Below, in pieces: positions 32,862 to 40,913 of a stretch of DNA of 47,274 bases (position 1 is its first letter; each line of letters begins with the position of its first letter). The stretch lies in the NCBI GenBank assembly GCA_900548115.1, contig URJL01000012.1:1-47274 (forward strand), given 5' to 3'. The notes under the pieces are model-generated. The model was not told where the DNA came from, made no database searches, and worked only from the letters and a program-made list of their open reading frames with translations. This stretch comes from an uncultured Eubacteriales bacterium. GTDB taxonomy: Bacteria; Bacillota; Clostridia; Oscillospirales; CAG-382. A program made the translations under genes and the position numbers.

Positions 32862-35072
32862 ATGAAAAAGATTTTGACAGTTCTTTTGACGCTTCTGACC
32901 TTTTCCGTCTGCGCGGCTCAAAGTGTTTCGGCACAGGAGGATAATGCGCAAACACACACCGCACACTGCGTATGCGGGACTGTCGACTGCACGGAAAATC
33001 ACGAAGATACGGGCAGCGTGAATTGGCAGTCGTGGGACGGCGACCTTACGGTCGGTAAAGGCGACGGATCTTCCGCTGCCGTGTACCTGCATCTGGAAGA
33101 CGATCTTACCATAACCGACACCCTTACCGTAACAGACCGAGACGTCTATCTTTGCCTGAACGGCAAGACGCTCACGATCGACAAGGAGGGCTACCCTGCC
33201 GTCCGCGTCGGTTCAAACGGAAAATTTGTTCTTTGCGACTGCGGTGAAACGGGAAAGATCACCGGTGCGAAGGGTTCGGCGAAGAGCGATACGACCCGTT
33301 TTGCTGCGATAAACTGTCAATCGGGCAGCTTTATAATGTACGGCGGCAGTATTGCGGACAATGAGGTCGCAAATTCCAACGGCGGCGGTGTTTTTGTCAG
33401 CGGCGGCAGCTTTACCATGCACGGCGGCTCTTTTGTGAATAATAAAGCACCGAACGGTTCGGGCGGCGCAGTATCGGCGGAAAACGGCACGATCACCGTC
33501 GACGGCGGCGAAATGATCGGAAACAGCGCCGTAAACGGCGGTGCCATTCACCTGAAGAACAAGACGAAAGCGGATCTTAGCAACGTGAAGCTCAGTAAAA
33601 ATTCCGCAACGGGCAGTAATAAAACGGGTCTCGGCGGTGCGATATTTGCCGAAACGCGCGACAATTTCACGATTCGGGACGTTGAGATCGCCGAAAATTC
33701 CGCAATGCACGGCGGCGGAATTTGCGTTGCCGGTTTTGACGACAATAATTCGTATCCCTTTTTCTATACGAATATCTACAATGCGGACATACACAACAAT
33801 ACCGCCCGCGGAAACGGCGGAGGAATTTACCTGAACGGCAACTATAAGAGCAATCAATTTACCAACATGTACAATTGCAGCGTACACGACAATTCCGCAG
33901 AATGGAACGGCGGAGGTTATTACGCAAAGTCGGAGGCTCAGCTTCAATTATCCGGTGGAAGTATCACCGGAAACACCTGTAAGGGCGGCGGAGGCGGTAT
34001 TCGTCTGGACAAGGACTCGTATTTTAATGTACGCAGCAGTGAGGAGACCGTTTTCGTAACGGGAAACACCGCCAATCTCGGCGGCGGAATTTCCGCAAGC
34101 GGTCAACATCTGACCGTGAACGGGCAATGCGAAATTAAAGGCAATACGGCGCTGCAAGCGGGCGGCGGTATGTACATCGACTACATCTATACGTGGCTCA
34201 TTCTGACCAAAACGACCGTAACGGAAAACACTGCTCCCATGGGCGGCGGCATTTGCCTGAACAAGAAAAACACAGAGGGAAGAGAGCTTGAGATAGGCGG
34301 CGGAACGACTGTTTTCGGCAATACCTTGACGGACGGCACAAAAAGCAACCTTTATCTCATGAACGGGAAAAAGTTCCAGCTTCGCAGCGGTCTTACCGGC
34401 AGCGAGAAGATCGGGGTGTCCGCAAGCTCAGTTCCGACGGTTGAAAACCCGCTCGGCATCGAATATGTATTTGAATCGCAGTATCACGACAAGGGCGGCA
34501 ACCGCTCGGCGCTCCTGATTCCCGACGACGAAAAATATACGATCCTGTATGAAAACGAGATGCATTATCTTGTTCCGAAATATCACACGGTAACGCTTGA
34601 CCTGCAAAACGGAGAAGAGTCGCAGACCGTAAAAGTGGAATACGGCGGCACTTTGGACAGAGAAAGCCTTCCGGTTCCGGTTTGGGACGGATATTCTTTT
34701 GACACGTGGTATTTAAACGGCGCGGCTTACAATTTTGAAAAGCCGATAAACGATGATCTTACCCTGACGGCGAGATGGATAAAGATCGGCGAAACGGCGC
34801 TGAGCGTCGACGGCGATACCGTCCTCGTGTTCGGGCTCGACCGATCGGCGGTGCTGATCGTGGCAAGCTACGGGGAAAACGGGCTTTTGGATATCGCCAA
34901 AACCGAGCTCGACAAGACCGAAAAAGCTTTCTTTTCGCTCACCGATCTCGGAATAAACACGGAAAATGCGACCGAGGTCAAGGCGTTCCTTTGGGATAAT
35001 GCCGACGGAAGTCCCTTTGCTTTCCTGCGCTCGCTTTGCGAAAGCGCAGCGGCGGATTTTTCCGGGCGCTGA
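32862..35072 (+). CDS. Secreted beta-helix protein with GG-x-I/N rungs and an InlB-type repeat
   Basis: 736 residues. A Sec signal peptide ends near VSA (about residue 24). A Cys/His cluster follows at once (His32, His35, Cys36, Cys38, Cys43, His47; THTAHCVCGTVDC), plausibly metal-binding. From about 174 to 465 there are eleven rungs with GGG/GGA plus I/V/M/Y (GGGVFV, GGAIHL, GGGICVAG and so on) alternating with NNT/NSA motifs, similar in pattern to chlamydial Pmp GGA(I/L/V) repeats: a parallel beta-helix. One InlB B repeat lies at about 574-645, ending TARWIK, and a small C-terminal domain of about 85 residues follows. No anchor motif is visible. An adhesin or polysaccharide-binding role is inferred. 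It has its own promoter and terminator. Confidence 0.85.
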   Translation: MKKILTVLLTLLTFSVCAAQSVSAQEDNAQTHTAHCVCGTVDCTENHEDTGSVNWQSWDGDLTVGKGDGSSAAVYLHLEDDLTITDTLTVTDRDVYLCLNGKTLTIDKEGYPAVRVGSNGKFVLCDCGETGKITGAKGSAKSDTTRFAAINCQSGSFIMYGGSIADNEVANSNGGGVFVSGGSFTMHGGSFVNNKAPNGSGGAVSAENGTITVDGGEMIGNSAVNGGAIHLKNKTKADLSNVKLSKNSATGSNKTGLGGAIFAETRDNFTIRDVEIAENSAMHGGGICVAGFDDNNSYPFFYTNIYNADIHNNTARGNGGGIYLNGNYKSNQFTNMYNCSVHDNSAEWNGGGYYAKSEAQLQLSGGSITGNTCKGGGGGIRLDKDSYFNVRSSEETVFVTGNTANLGGGISASGQHLTVNGQCEIKGNTALQAGGGMYIDYIYTWLILTKTTVTENTAPMGGGICLNKKNTEGRELEIGGGTTVFGNTLTDGTKSNLYLMNGKKFQLRSGLTGSEKIGVSASSVPTVENPLGIEYVFESQYHDKGGNRSALLIPDDEKYTILYENEMHYLVPKYHTVTLDLQNGEESQTVKVEYGGTLDRESLPVPVWDGYSFDTWYLNGAAYNFEKPINDDLTLTARWIKIGETALSVDGDTVLVFGLDRSAVLIVASYGENGLLDIAKTELDKTEKAFFSLTDLGINTENATEVKAFLWDNADGSPFAFLRSLCESAAADFSGR

Positions 35073-35156
35073 CCGATATTGTTCATACGAAGATGCTGCG
35101 GCAAATTTTTCTTTTCGTCTCCGCTTTTTCGCGCAAGCAGTCTTATGGATAAAACG

Positions 35157-35196
35157 AAAATCCTACCCCAAGCAAAACGACGGGTAGGATTTTTTC
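35157..35196 (+). terminator. Terminator after the 736-residue secreted protein
   Basis: AAAATCCTACCC (35157-35168) pairs with GGGTAGGATTTT (35182-35193), with T-run and 13-nt loop. Confidence 0.88.
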
Positions 35197-35238
35197 TGCT
35201 TTTCCGCAATTATTCGGGCAGTGAGAAAAATATAATGC

Positions 35239-35747
35239 ATGAGAAAAAAGATGATCAAAATCGAGCGGCTGTTTCAGCGGGAAATGACGGAACAGGACTT
35301 TGACGCACTGTATGCGGTCCTGTCCGATTCGGATATCATGCGGCATTATCCTTACACCTTTGACGAAAAGCGGGTGCGGGGGTGGATAAGCAAAAACATA
35401 GAGCGGTATAATATTTTCGGCTTCGGGCGGTGGGCGGTCTGTCTGAAGGAAGGCGGCGAGACGATCGGCAATTTCGGCTTGACCATACGATCGTTAACGG
35501 ACAGATGCGAGTCGAGATCGGCTACCGTATTCGAAAGGACAGGCAAAGAAAGGAAAATGCCGGGGAAGCCGCCGCAGCGGTGCGCGATTGGGCTTTCGAA
35601 AACACGCTCTTTTGCATTCTTTATTTTTACAGGATAGAGGATAAAATATCGACGTACAAAACGGCGCTTTCGATCGGTTATAAATCGGTTGGTTCGTTCC
35701 GCGACGAGGGGAATGAAATCATAAGGAGGTGCGCTGTTTCAAGATAA
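35239..35747 (+). pseudogene. GNAT acetyltransferase with one frameshift
   Basis: The first frame gives the N-terminal half of a RimJ/RimL-type GNAT protein (LYAVLSDSDIMRHYPYTFDE, FGRWAVCLKEGGETIGNFGL). After about 35485-35495 the frame must shift by one base to continue IVNGQMRVEIGYRIRKDRQR, EAAAAVRDWAFENTLFCILY and YKTALSIGYKSVGSFRDEGN to the stop at 35747. A single missing base explains it, so recent mutation or a sequencing error are both possible. In the acetyl-CoA loop the usual KGYAGEA reads KENAGEA, hinting at real decay. The ribosome site is weak. Confidence 0.82.
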
Positions 35748-35942
35748 GAGCGGCGGCGCTCCCGAAAATCCCCGCCATCCTCTAAAAGTCTTTCTCCTTC
35801 GCCCGCCGCACACCCGATTCAAAAGGCACATATACTGTTTTTGAGGGCTGGCTTGATCTTTTGTTGATCGGCGTGCCGAAACCTGTTTGCAGGTCAATTC
35901 AAAAGAAACAGCCCGAATTTTTCAAGACAGGAGCTGCTTTTC

Positions 35943-36560
35943 ATGAACAACGATATGAATCTCAACCGCGACTGCGATACCGAAGAGACAAAAAACACCC
36001 CCGCCGAGAGAAAAATGCCTTCCGAAAAGAAGCTTGCGGGAACGAAAACCGAAAAAAATCTCATGACCGCCGCCGCAAACGAGGCGATCGCCCAAACAAA
36101 ATACGAATTGTATTCCGGTGCCGCTTATGAAGAGGGGCTTGCCACCGTCGGCGACACGCTGTGGGATATTGCGCACCAGGAACGCGAGCACGCCGAGATA
36201 TTCTATGATTATCTGGATAAGATCGGCACAACCAAGGAAAATCTTGCGACCGCCATCGGCGCAGAAACGTATGAAGCCGAATCGATGTATCCCGAATTTG
36301 CCCGCGTAGCGCAGGAAGAGGGCTTTGACGAGATCGCGCGGAAATTCGGCATGATCGGGACGATCGAAAAAAATCATAAGGATATACTTAAAAACACGTT
36401 GACCGAGCTTTCGGACGGCACTCTTTACGGCAAAGCTCCCGAGAATGCGCGCTGGTTCTGTACCAATTGCGGCTACATCGCCGACGGTCCCGACGCGCCC
36501 GACCGCTGTCCCGTTTGTTCGTACGGCAAAGGTTATTTTCTGCGCTATGATGTGAACTGA
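35943..36560 (+). CDS. rbr: Rubrerythrin
   Basis: A 205-residue non-haem iron peroxidase that reduces hydrogen peroxide in anaerobes. The diiron four-helix domain has EAIAQTKYELYSGAAYEEGL, HQEREHAEIFYDYL and an EAESMYPEFARVAQEEGF plus IGTIEKNHKDI ligand series; the C-terminal rubredoxin-like domain has CTNCGY and CPVCSYGKGYF for the FeS4 site. The order (diiron then rubredoxin) is classical. There is an extra polar N-terminal extension of about 35 residues. AGGAG lies 9 nt upstream of the ATG. It is monocistronic; the 195 bp upstream (35748-35942) contain no other gene or promoter I trust. Confidence 0.95.
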   Translation: MNNDMNLNRDCDTEETKNTPAERKMPSEKKLAGTKTEKNLMTAAANEAIAQTKYELYSGAAYEEGLATVGDTLWDIAHQEREHAEIFYDYLDKIGTTKENLATAIGAETYEAESMYPEFARVAQEEGFDEIARKFGMIGTIEKNHKDILKNTLTELSDGTLYGKAPENARWFCTNCGYIADGPDAPDRCPVCSYGKGYFLRYDVN

Positions 36561-36568
36561 GCGCTCTC

Positions 36569-36599
36569 AAAAAACGACGAAGTATACACTCGTTTTTTA
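36569..36599 (+). terminator. Terminator after rubrerythrin
   Basis: AAAAAACGA (36569-36577) pairs with TCGTTTTTT (36590-36598); the right arm doubles as the T-run. Confidence 0.7.
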
Positions 36600-36601
36600 T
36601 A

Positions 36602-36643
36602 ACAGAAAGAGTCTCTCGGCGTATGCCGAGAGACTCTTTCTGT
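36602..36643. repeat. 19-bp perfect palindrome between convergent genes
   Basis: Arms 36602-36620 and 36625-36643 are exact inverted repeats around GTAT. It lies between rubrerythrin (plus) and the SLH gene (minus) and lacks a T-run on either side. Probably a bidirectional transcription barrier or mRNA 3' stabiliser. Confidence 0.8.
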
Positions 36644-36705
36644 ATTCAGATACTATTGCCTGTCAAAACGAGGGCTTGCACCTGCATTTGCGCGTGCGAT
36701 TACGC

Positions 36706-37650
36706 TCACGGTCTGTAAATGTTCGACCAGCCGTCATCGTCATTTCCGGGGTCGGAGGTTCCCGTGTCGCCGCCCGGGATGACCCAGAAGATATCGTCAT
36801 CCTTCTTGCCCGAGTCGGTTTTGCCGTCATCTCCGCTTGTCACGGGCGCTTTGCCGTACAGAACGCTGTTTTTGGTATCCACGATCGCGGCAATTCTCGT
36901 CTTGTCCACAACACGGACGTTTGAACTGCTTTCGCCGACGACCAGTGTGCCGCCGACCTTTGCCGTTTCGGTAAAGGTTACATTCGCGCCGCGCACGATT
37001 ACGCAGCCGTCATATTCGCCGTTCACTGTCTGTCCGTTGCCGATATACGCCGAAACGATGTTGTACATGATCTGAGCAAACTCCGCGCGGGTGATGTTAT
37101 TCTTCGGGTAAAGACAGCCGTTCGAGCCGTTTACATAACCCTTTTCCACCAATGCGGCGGCATAAGGAGCCGCCCAAGCGGCGATATCACCTTTGTCGGT
37201 GAACTTGTCCAGGCATGCCGTGCCGCCCGTCGCCGTAAGATCAAAGGCACGCGACAAAACGACGAAGACCTGCTCGCGCGTAATGTTGGCTTCGGGAGTA
37301 AGATAGCCCGAACCGTCTCCCGTAAACACTTTCATGGCAACGGCTTTCTGCATAAACGAATAATACCAGCTGTCCTGCGGAACATCCTTAAAGGAGCTCA
37401 TCGAGGTCTCGGATACCGCACCGAAGGCGCGGACGATAATGGTCGCCATCTGCGCACGGGTAAGATAATCCTTCGGAAGGATTTTGCCGTTCGAGCCGGA
37501 CAAAAGTCCGTTGTCGATGGCGGCGGTAAGCGCAGGCGTCGACCAGTCGTCGGGCATATCGGAAAAATCGGACGGCGATGCCGCATGCACCGTGCCGATC
37601 GAGGCGGCAAGCAAAACGCCGCTCAACAGTAAGCTGATTGTTTTTTTCAT
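36706..37650 (-). CDS. S-layer homology (SLH) domain surface protein
   Basis: 314 residues. A Sec signal peptide (MKKTISLLLSGVLLAASIGT, cleavage after VHA) is followed by three SLH repeats: FSDMPDDWSTPALTAAIDNG; FKDVPQDSWYYSFMQKAVAM with ITREQVFVVL; and FTDKGDIAAWAAPYAAALVE with ITRAEFAQIM. SLH triplets bind pyruvylated secondary wall polymers. The remaining roughly 120 residues include a small beta-rich segment (VGGTLVVGESSSNVRVVDK) and an acidic, Gly-rich tail ending NIYRP. The start at 37650 has AGAAAGGATATTCCT upstream; an ATG at 37698 would overlap a 6-bp hairpin and the tail of a 21-codon leader frame. Role: probably a wall-attached structural protein. Confidence 0.93.
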   Translation of the reverse strand: MKKTISLLLSGVLLAASIGTVHAASPSDFSDMPDDWSTPALTAAIDNGLLSGSNGKILPKDYLTRAQMATIIVRAFGAVSETSMSSFKDVPQDSWYYSFMQKAVAMKVFTGDGSGYLTPEANITREQVFVVLSRAFDLTATGGTACLDKFTDKGDIAAWAAPYAAALVEKGYVNGSNGCLYPKNNITRAEFAQIMYNIVSAYIGNGQTVNGEYDGCVIVRGANVTFTETAKVGGTLVVGESSSNVRVVDKTRIAAIVDTKNSVLYGKAPVTSGDDGKTDSGKKDDDIFWVIPGGDTGTSDPGNDDDGWSNIYRP

Positions 37651-37668
37651 AGGAATATCCTTTCTGGT

Positions 37669-37683
37669 CCGATCTGCGATCGG
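37669..37683 (-). promoter_or_regulatory. Small hairpin next to the SLH gene ribosome site
   Basis: CCGATC/GATCGG with a 3-nt loop sits immediately upstream of the AGAAAGG ribosome site and could modulate translation. It falls in an unassigned leader of about 128 nt. Confidence 0.35.
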
Positions 37684-37785
37684 TCGATCCGTTTTCATAG
37701 GTTGGACGGAAAAAGCGTCGGTTTTGTTCCGAATTTTTCCGAAAAATGCGGGACGAACATTCCGAACAGGCTCTTCCTCCTAAAT

Positions 37786-37814
37786 ATTTTAACACAAAGA
37801 GTCGGCAAAGTCAA
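37786..37814 (-). promoter_or_regulatory. Sigma-A promoter for the SLH gene
   Basis: Minus strand TTGACT (37809-37814), 17 bp, TAAAAT (37786-37791). The 468-bp gap 37651-38118 holds this promoter, the dxs promoter and an inverted repeat, with no further gene. Confidence 0.7.
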
Positions 37815-37854
37815 TACGAAAGTGAGTGCAAAGCCGAGAGAAAACCGACTCTTT
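37796..37854. repeat. 10-bp inverted repeat flanking the SLH -35 box
   Basis: AAAGAGTCGG (37796-37805) and CCGACTCTTT (37845-37854) are perfect inverted copies separated by 39 bp; the -35 box lies between them and one arm lies inside the promoter spacer. Possible operator pair. Confidence 0.6.
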
Positions 37855-37920
37855 TCAGCTCCTGCCGCGTGCAAAAAGCGAAGCCGAAAAGCGGGAAAAG
37901 GAGCGAAAAATGAAAAACAG

Positions 37921-37949
37921 TTGCTTTTTGGTACGATTTGTGGTAAAAT
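37921..37949 (+). promoter_or_regulatory. Sigma-A promoter for dxs-tlyA
   Basis: TTGCTT (37921-37926), 17 bp, TAAAAT (37944-37949). The leader is about 160 nt and contains ATCGGT...ACCGAT arms near 37976-38008; no TPP riboswitch motif was found. Confidence 0.65.
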
Positions 37950-38118
37950 ACAGAAGAAAACAGTCTCCGTTTCCGATCGGTATCGACACATGCGTGCTGC
38001 GCACCGATAAAAATGAAAGAGCAACGAAAGGGACGGACGGCAAATATCTTTTTTTGTTCCGCAAAAAAATTTGCAAGACCGAGAGAAAAAGAAAAAAAGA
38101 GTAGGAAGAGCGGCTTTT

Positions 38119-40005
38119 ATGGAGAAATTGTTGGACACGATCGGTTCCCCCGCGGATCTGAAAAAGCTATCCGACGTCGAAATACCGACGCTGAACCGCG
38201 AAATTCGGGATTTCCTTTTGGAAAACGTGCCGAAAACGGGCGGACACCTCGCCTCCAATTTGGGCGTGGTCGAGCTTACCGTCGCTTTGCATCGGGTCTT
38301 TGACGTTCCGAAGGATCACATCCTTTTTGATGTGGGACATCAGAGCTATGTACATAAAATATTAACGGGACGAAAGGAACGTTTCGATACTTTGCGAAGC
38401 GAAAACGGACTTTCGGGCTTTACAAAGCGTTCGGAGAGCGAGTGCGACTGCTTCGGCGCGGGACACAGCAGCACATCGATCTCGGCTGCGCTCGGCTTTG
38501 CCGAAGCCGACCGTCTTCGCGGCTCGGATGCCTTTACCGTCGCAGTGGTCGGGGACGGCGCGTTCACCGGCGGCATGATTTACGAAGCGCTGAACAATTG
38601 CGACAGCGGACTGCGGCTGATCATTGTTTTGAACGAGAACGAAATGTCGATTTCGCCCAACGTGGGCAACCTTTCCAAGCACATTTCCCGCATCCGCGCG
38701 ACAAAAGGGTATCTGTCCTTCAAACGGGGCGTCGCGCACTTTTTTGACTGTATCCCGCTGATCGGCGGACATCTCAAGCGCTTTACGGTCAAATTGAAAA
38801 CAAAGCTGAAGGGCGCGGTCTACAACTTAAACATTTTTGAAAATATGGGCATTCGCTATCTCGGACCGATCGACGGAAACGATTATTTTTCGGTCGAGAC
38901 CATGCTGCGCGAAGCGAAGAACAGCGGAGGATGCGTCTTGGTTCACATCAAGACCGTCAAGGGCTGCGGCTATGAAAAGGCGGTCAACAACCCCGAAAAA
39001 TATCACGGGATCAGCCCCGACGGATGCGGAAAATGTGCCGACAGCTTTTCCGAGGAGGCGGGACGCGCGCTTTGCGCGCTTGCCGAAAAGGACGAAAAAA
39101 TCTGCGCCATAACCGCCGCCATGAGCTGCGGAACGGGGCTTGAGAGCTTTCGGAAGAAATTTCCCGCGCGCTATTTCGACGTCGGAATCGCCGAAGCGCA
39201 CGCCGTGACCTTTTTTGCGGGGCTTTCGGCGGCGGGAGAAAAGCCGGTTTTTGCCGTTTATTCCACCTTTTTGCAGCGCTCATACGACAATCTCCTGCAC
39301 GACGTTGCGCTTCAGAATCTCGGCGGACTGCTTCTCATCGACCGCGCGGGCTTTGCGCCCGACGACGGAGCGACGCACCACGGAATATTCGACGCCGCGT
39401 TTCTGTCGCAGGTGCGCGGGCTTACGCTTTATGAACCGATCGGGTACAAAATGCTGCACGACATGATGGAGCATGCTCTGTCCGAAAAAGGGCTTTTTGC
39501 CGTGCGTTATCCGAAAGGAGAGGCAAATCCTGCGCTGATGCGGGCTTTTCCCGCACCGATCGCGGGGGGAGAAGAATTTGATCTTCGCCTGTGCGGCGGG
39601 AACGCCGACGGGTCGCTTCCCGAAAATGTTATTGTATCCTACGGAAGAATCACCGCCGAAGCGCTGGCGGCGCAAAAGGCGCTGGCGGAGGAGGGGACGG
39701 CGTGCGCCGTCGTATTGCTTCTCACGCTAAAGCCGCTTGAGCGGCAGGCTCGGCTTCTTGCCGAAAGACTGAGCGGGGGCGGTAAGATCGCCTTTTTGGA
39801 GGAAGGAATACGCGAGGGCGGCGTGATGATGCTTCTTCGCGAAAAGCTTTTGGACACGGGGTGTCTTAAAGATACCGACAGCCGCATTTTTGCGCTGAAC
39901 GGCGAAATTCCCGAACAGGCGCCGCTTTCCTCCCTTTATAAAAAGTGCGGCATTTCACGCGGGGAGCTTATCGATTATTTTCGGGAGGAAAACCATGCGC
40001 ATTGA
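38119..40005 (+). CDS. dxs: 1-deoxy-D-xylulose-5-phosphate synthase
   Basis: A 628-residue thiamine-diphosphate enzyme that joins pyruvate and glyceraldehyde 3-phosphate in the first step of the MEP isoprenoid pathway. Motifs: GGHLASNLGVVELTVALHRV, GHQSYVHKILTGR, TPP-binding GDGAFTGGMIYEALNN, LGPIDGND, HIKTVKGCGYEKA, and the transketolase-like DVGIAEAHAVTFFAGLSAAG plus YSTFLQRSYDNLLHDVALQN. Near-standard length. AGGAAGAG precedes the ATG at 38119; the ATG at 38071 extends into lysine-rich leader sequence. It overlaps tlyA by 11 nt. The ispA and xse genes that often precede it are absent. Product: precursors for undecaprenol and thiamine/PLP. Confidence 0.96.
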   Translation: MEKLLDTIGSPADLKKLSDVEIPTLNREIRDFLLENVPKTGGHLASNLGVVELTVALHRVFDVPKDHILFDVGHQSYVHKILTGRKERFDTLRSENGLSGFTKRSESECDCFGAGHSSTSISAALGFAEADRLRGSDAFTVAVVGDGAFTGGMIYEALNNCDSGLRLIIVLNENEMSISPNVGNLSKHISRIRATKGYLSFKRGVAHFFDCIPLIGGHLKRFTVKLKTKLKGAVYNLNIFENMGIRYLGPIDGNDYFSVETMLREAKNSGGCVLVHIKTVKGCGYEKAVNNPEKYHGISPDGCGKCADSFSEEAGRALCALAEKDEKICAITAAMSCGTGLESFRKKFPARYFDVGIAEAHAVTFFAGLSAAGEKPVFAVYSTFLQRSYDNLLHDVALQNLGGLLLIDRAGFAPDDGATHHGIFDAAFLSQVRGLTLYEPIGYKMLHDMMEHALSEKGLFAVRYPKGEANPALMRAFPAPIAGGEEFDLRLCGGNADGSLPENVIVSYGRITAEALAAQKALAEEGTACAVVLLLTLKPLERQARLLAERLSGGGKIAFLEEGIREGGVMMLLREKLLDTGCLKDTDSRIFALNGEIPEQAPLSSLYKKCGISRGELIDYFREENHAH

Positions 40006-40735
40006 CCGTTATCTTGCTGAAAACGGCTTTTGTGAAAGCCGAACGAGGGCACAGAAGCTGATCGAAGAAAAACGGGTGCAAATCGACGGAGCGCTTTGCC
40101 AAAAACCGTCCGAAGAGGTATCCGACGGTCAAAATGTGACGGTTTTACCGTCTCTTCACACCGAATATGTCAGCCGCGGCGGACATAAGCTTGCGGCGGC
40201 GCTCGACGCTTTTGCGCTTGATGTGCGCGGACTTTGCGCCGCCGATCTCGGCGCGTCGTCGGGCGGCTTCTGCGACTGCCTTTTACAGCGCGGCGCGGCA
40301 AAGATCTATGCCGTCGACTGCGGAAGCGGTCAGCTTGCGAAAAAGCTTCGCGAAGATGCGCGCATCGTCTCGATGGAAAACACCAATGCCCGAACACTCG
40401 ATGAAAACAGCCTCGGCGAAAAGGTCGATCTTTGCGTGATGGATCTTTCGTTCATTTCGCAAACGCTGATCTTTCCCGCCGTATGCCGCATTTTAAAGCC
40501 GCACGGACTTGTCGTGTCGCTCATCAAACCGCAGTTTGAAGTCGGGCGGGCGCTCGTCGGGAAAAACGGCATTGTCAAGAGCGAAAAAGCGCGTCTTGCC
40601 GCATGCGGACGGGTGTGTGAAAATGCTGCGGGCTTCGGACTTGTTTCGCGCGGCGTTATCCCGTCGCCCATCACGGGCGGGGACGGAAATGTCGAGTATT
40701 TGTGCGTCTTTGACTTTTTGCCTGAGAAAGAATAG
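39995..40735 (+). CDS. tlyA: TlyA-family rRNA 2'-O-methyltransferase
   Basis: A 246-residue protein with an N-terminal S4 RNA-binding domain (MRIDRYLAENGFCESRTRAQ, KLIEEKRVQIDG) and an FtsJ/RrmJ-like Rossmann methyltransferase domain. The SAM motif I is AADLGASSGGFCDCLLQRGA; VDLCVMDLSFIS and LIKPQFEVGR carry the K-D-K-type catalytic residues. In mycobacteria TlyA methylates 16S and 23S rRNA and its loss gives capreomycin resistance; here it is annotated by family. The S4-FtsJ family is long misnamed hemolysin. GGGAGG is inside the end of dxs, and the 11-nt overlap implies translational coupling. Confidence 0.95.
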   Translation: MRIDRYLAENGFCESRTRAQKLIEEKRVQIDGALCQKPSEEVSDGQNVTVLPSLHTEYVSRGGHKLAAALDAFALDVRGLCAADLGASSGGFCDCLLQRGAAKIYAVDCGSGQLAKKLREDARIVSMENTNARTLDENSLGEKVDLCVMDLSFISQTLIFPAVCRILKPHGLVVSLIKPQFEVGRALVGKNGIVKSEKARLAACGRVCENAAGFGLVSRGVIPSPITGGDGNVEYLCVFDFLPEKE

Positions 40736-40842
40736 AAAAGTACGGCGGTTCTCCGTTTTATCTATATAGAGTACCGTTTTGTCCATGGCAAAACGCCGAA
40801 ATTGCGTTTTTGGGCTGTTTGAATCCGACTTTTCGTGCTTTC

Positions 40843-40875
40843 CCGCTTGACAAAGCGGCGCGGCGACCGTATAAT
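40843..40875 (+). promoter_or_regulatory. Perfect-consensus promoter with inverted repeat over the -35 box
   Basis: TTGACA (40847-40852), 17 bp, TATAAT (40870-40875), both exact consensus. CCGCTT-gaca-AAGCGG (40843-40858) is an inverted repeat covering the -35 and a candidate repressor site. Confidence 0.8.
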
Positions 40876-40913
40876 AGAAGCATATCCACGAAATTACTTG
40901 CGGAGGAAATGAA

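Noticed and set aside
37698..37764. 21-codon leader peptide before the SLH gene
   Set aside because: The frame overlaps the alternative ATG by 4 nt, but its nearest GGAGG is 15 nt away and the sequence has no regulatory pattern; too weak to list.
37950..38118. TPP riboswitch before dxs
   Set aside because: The conserved CUGAGA and ACCUGAUCUGG-type elements are not present.
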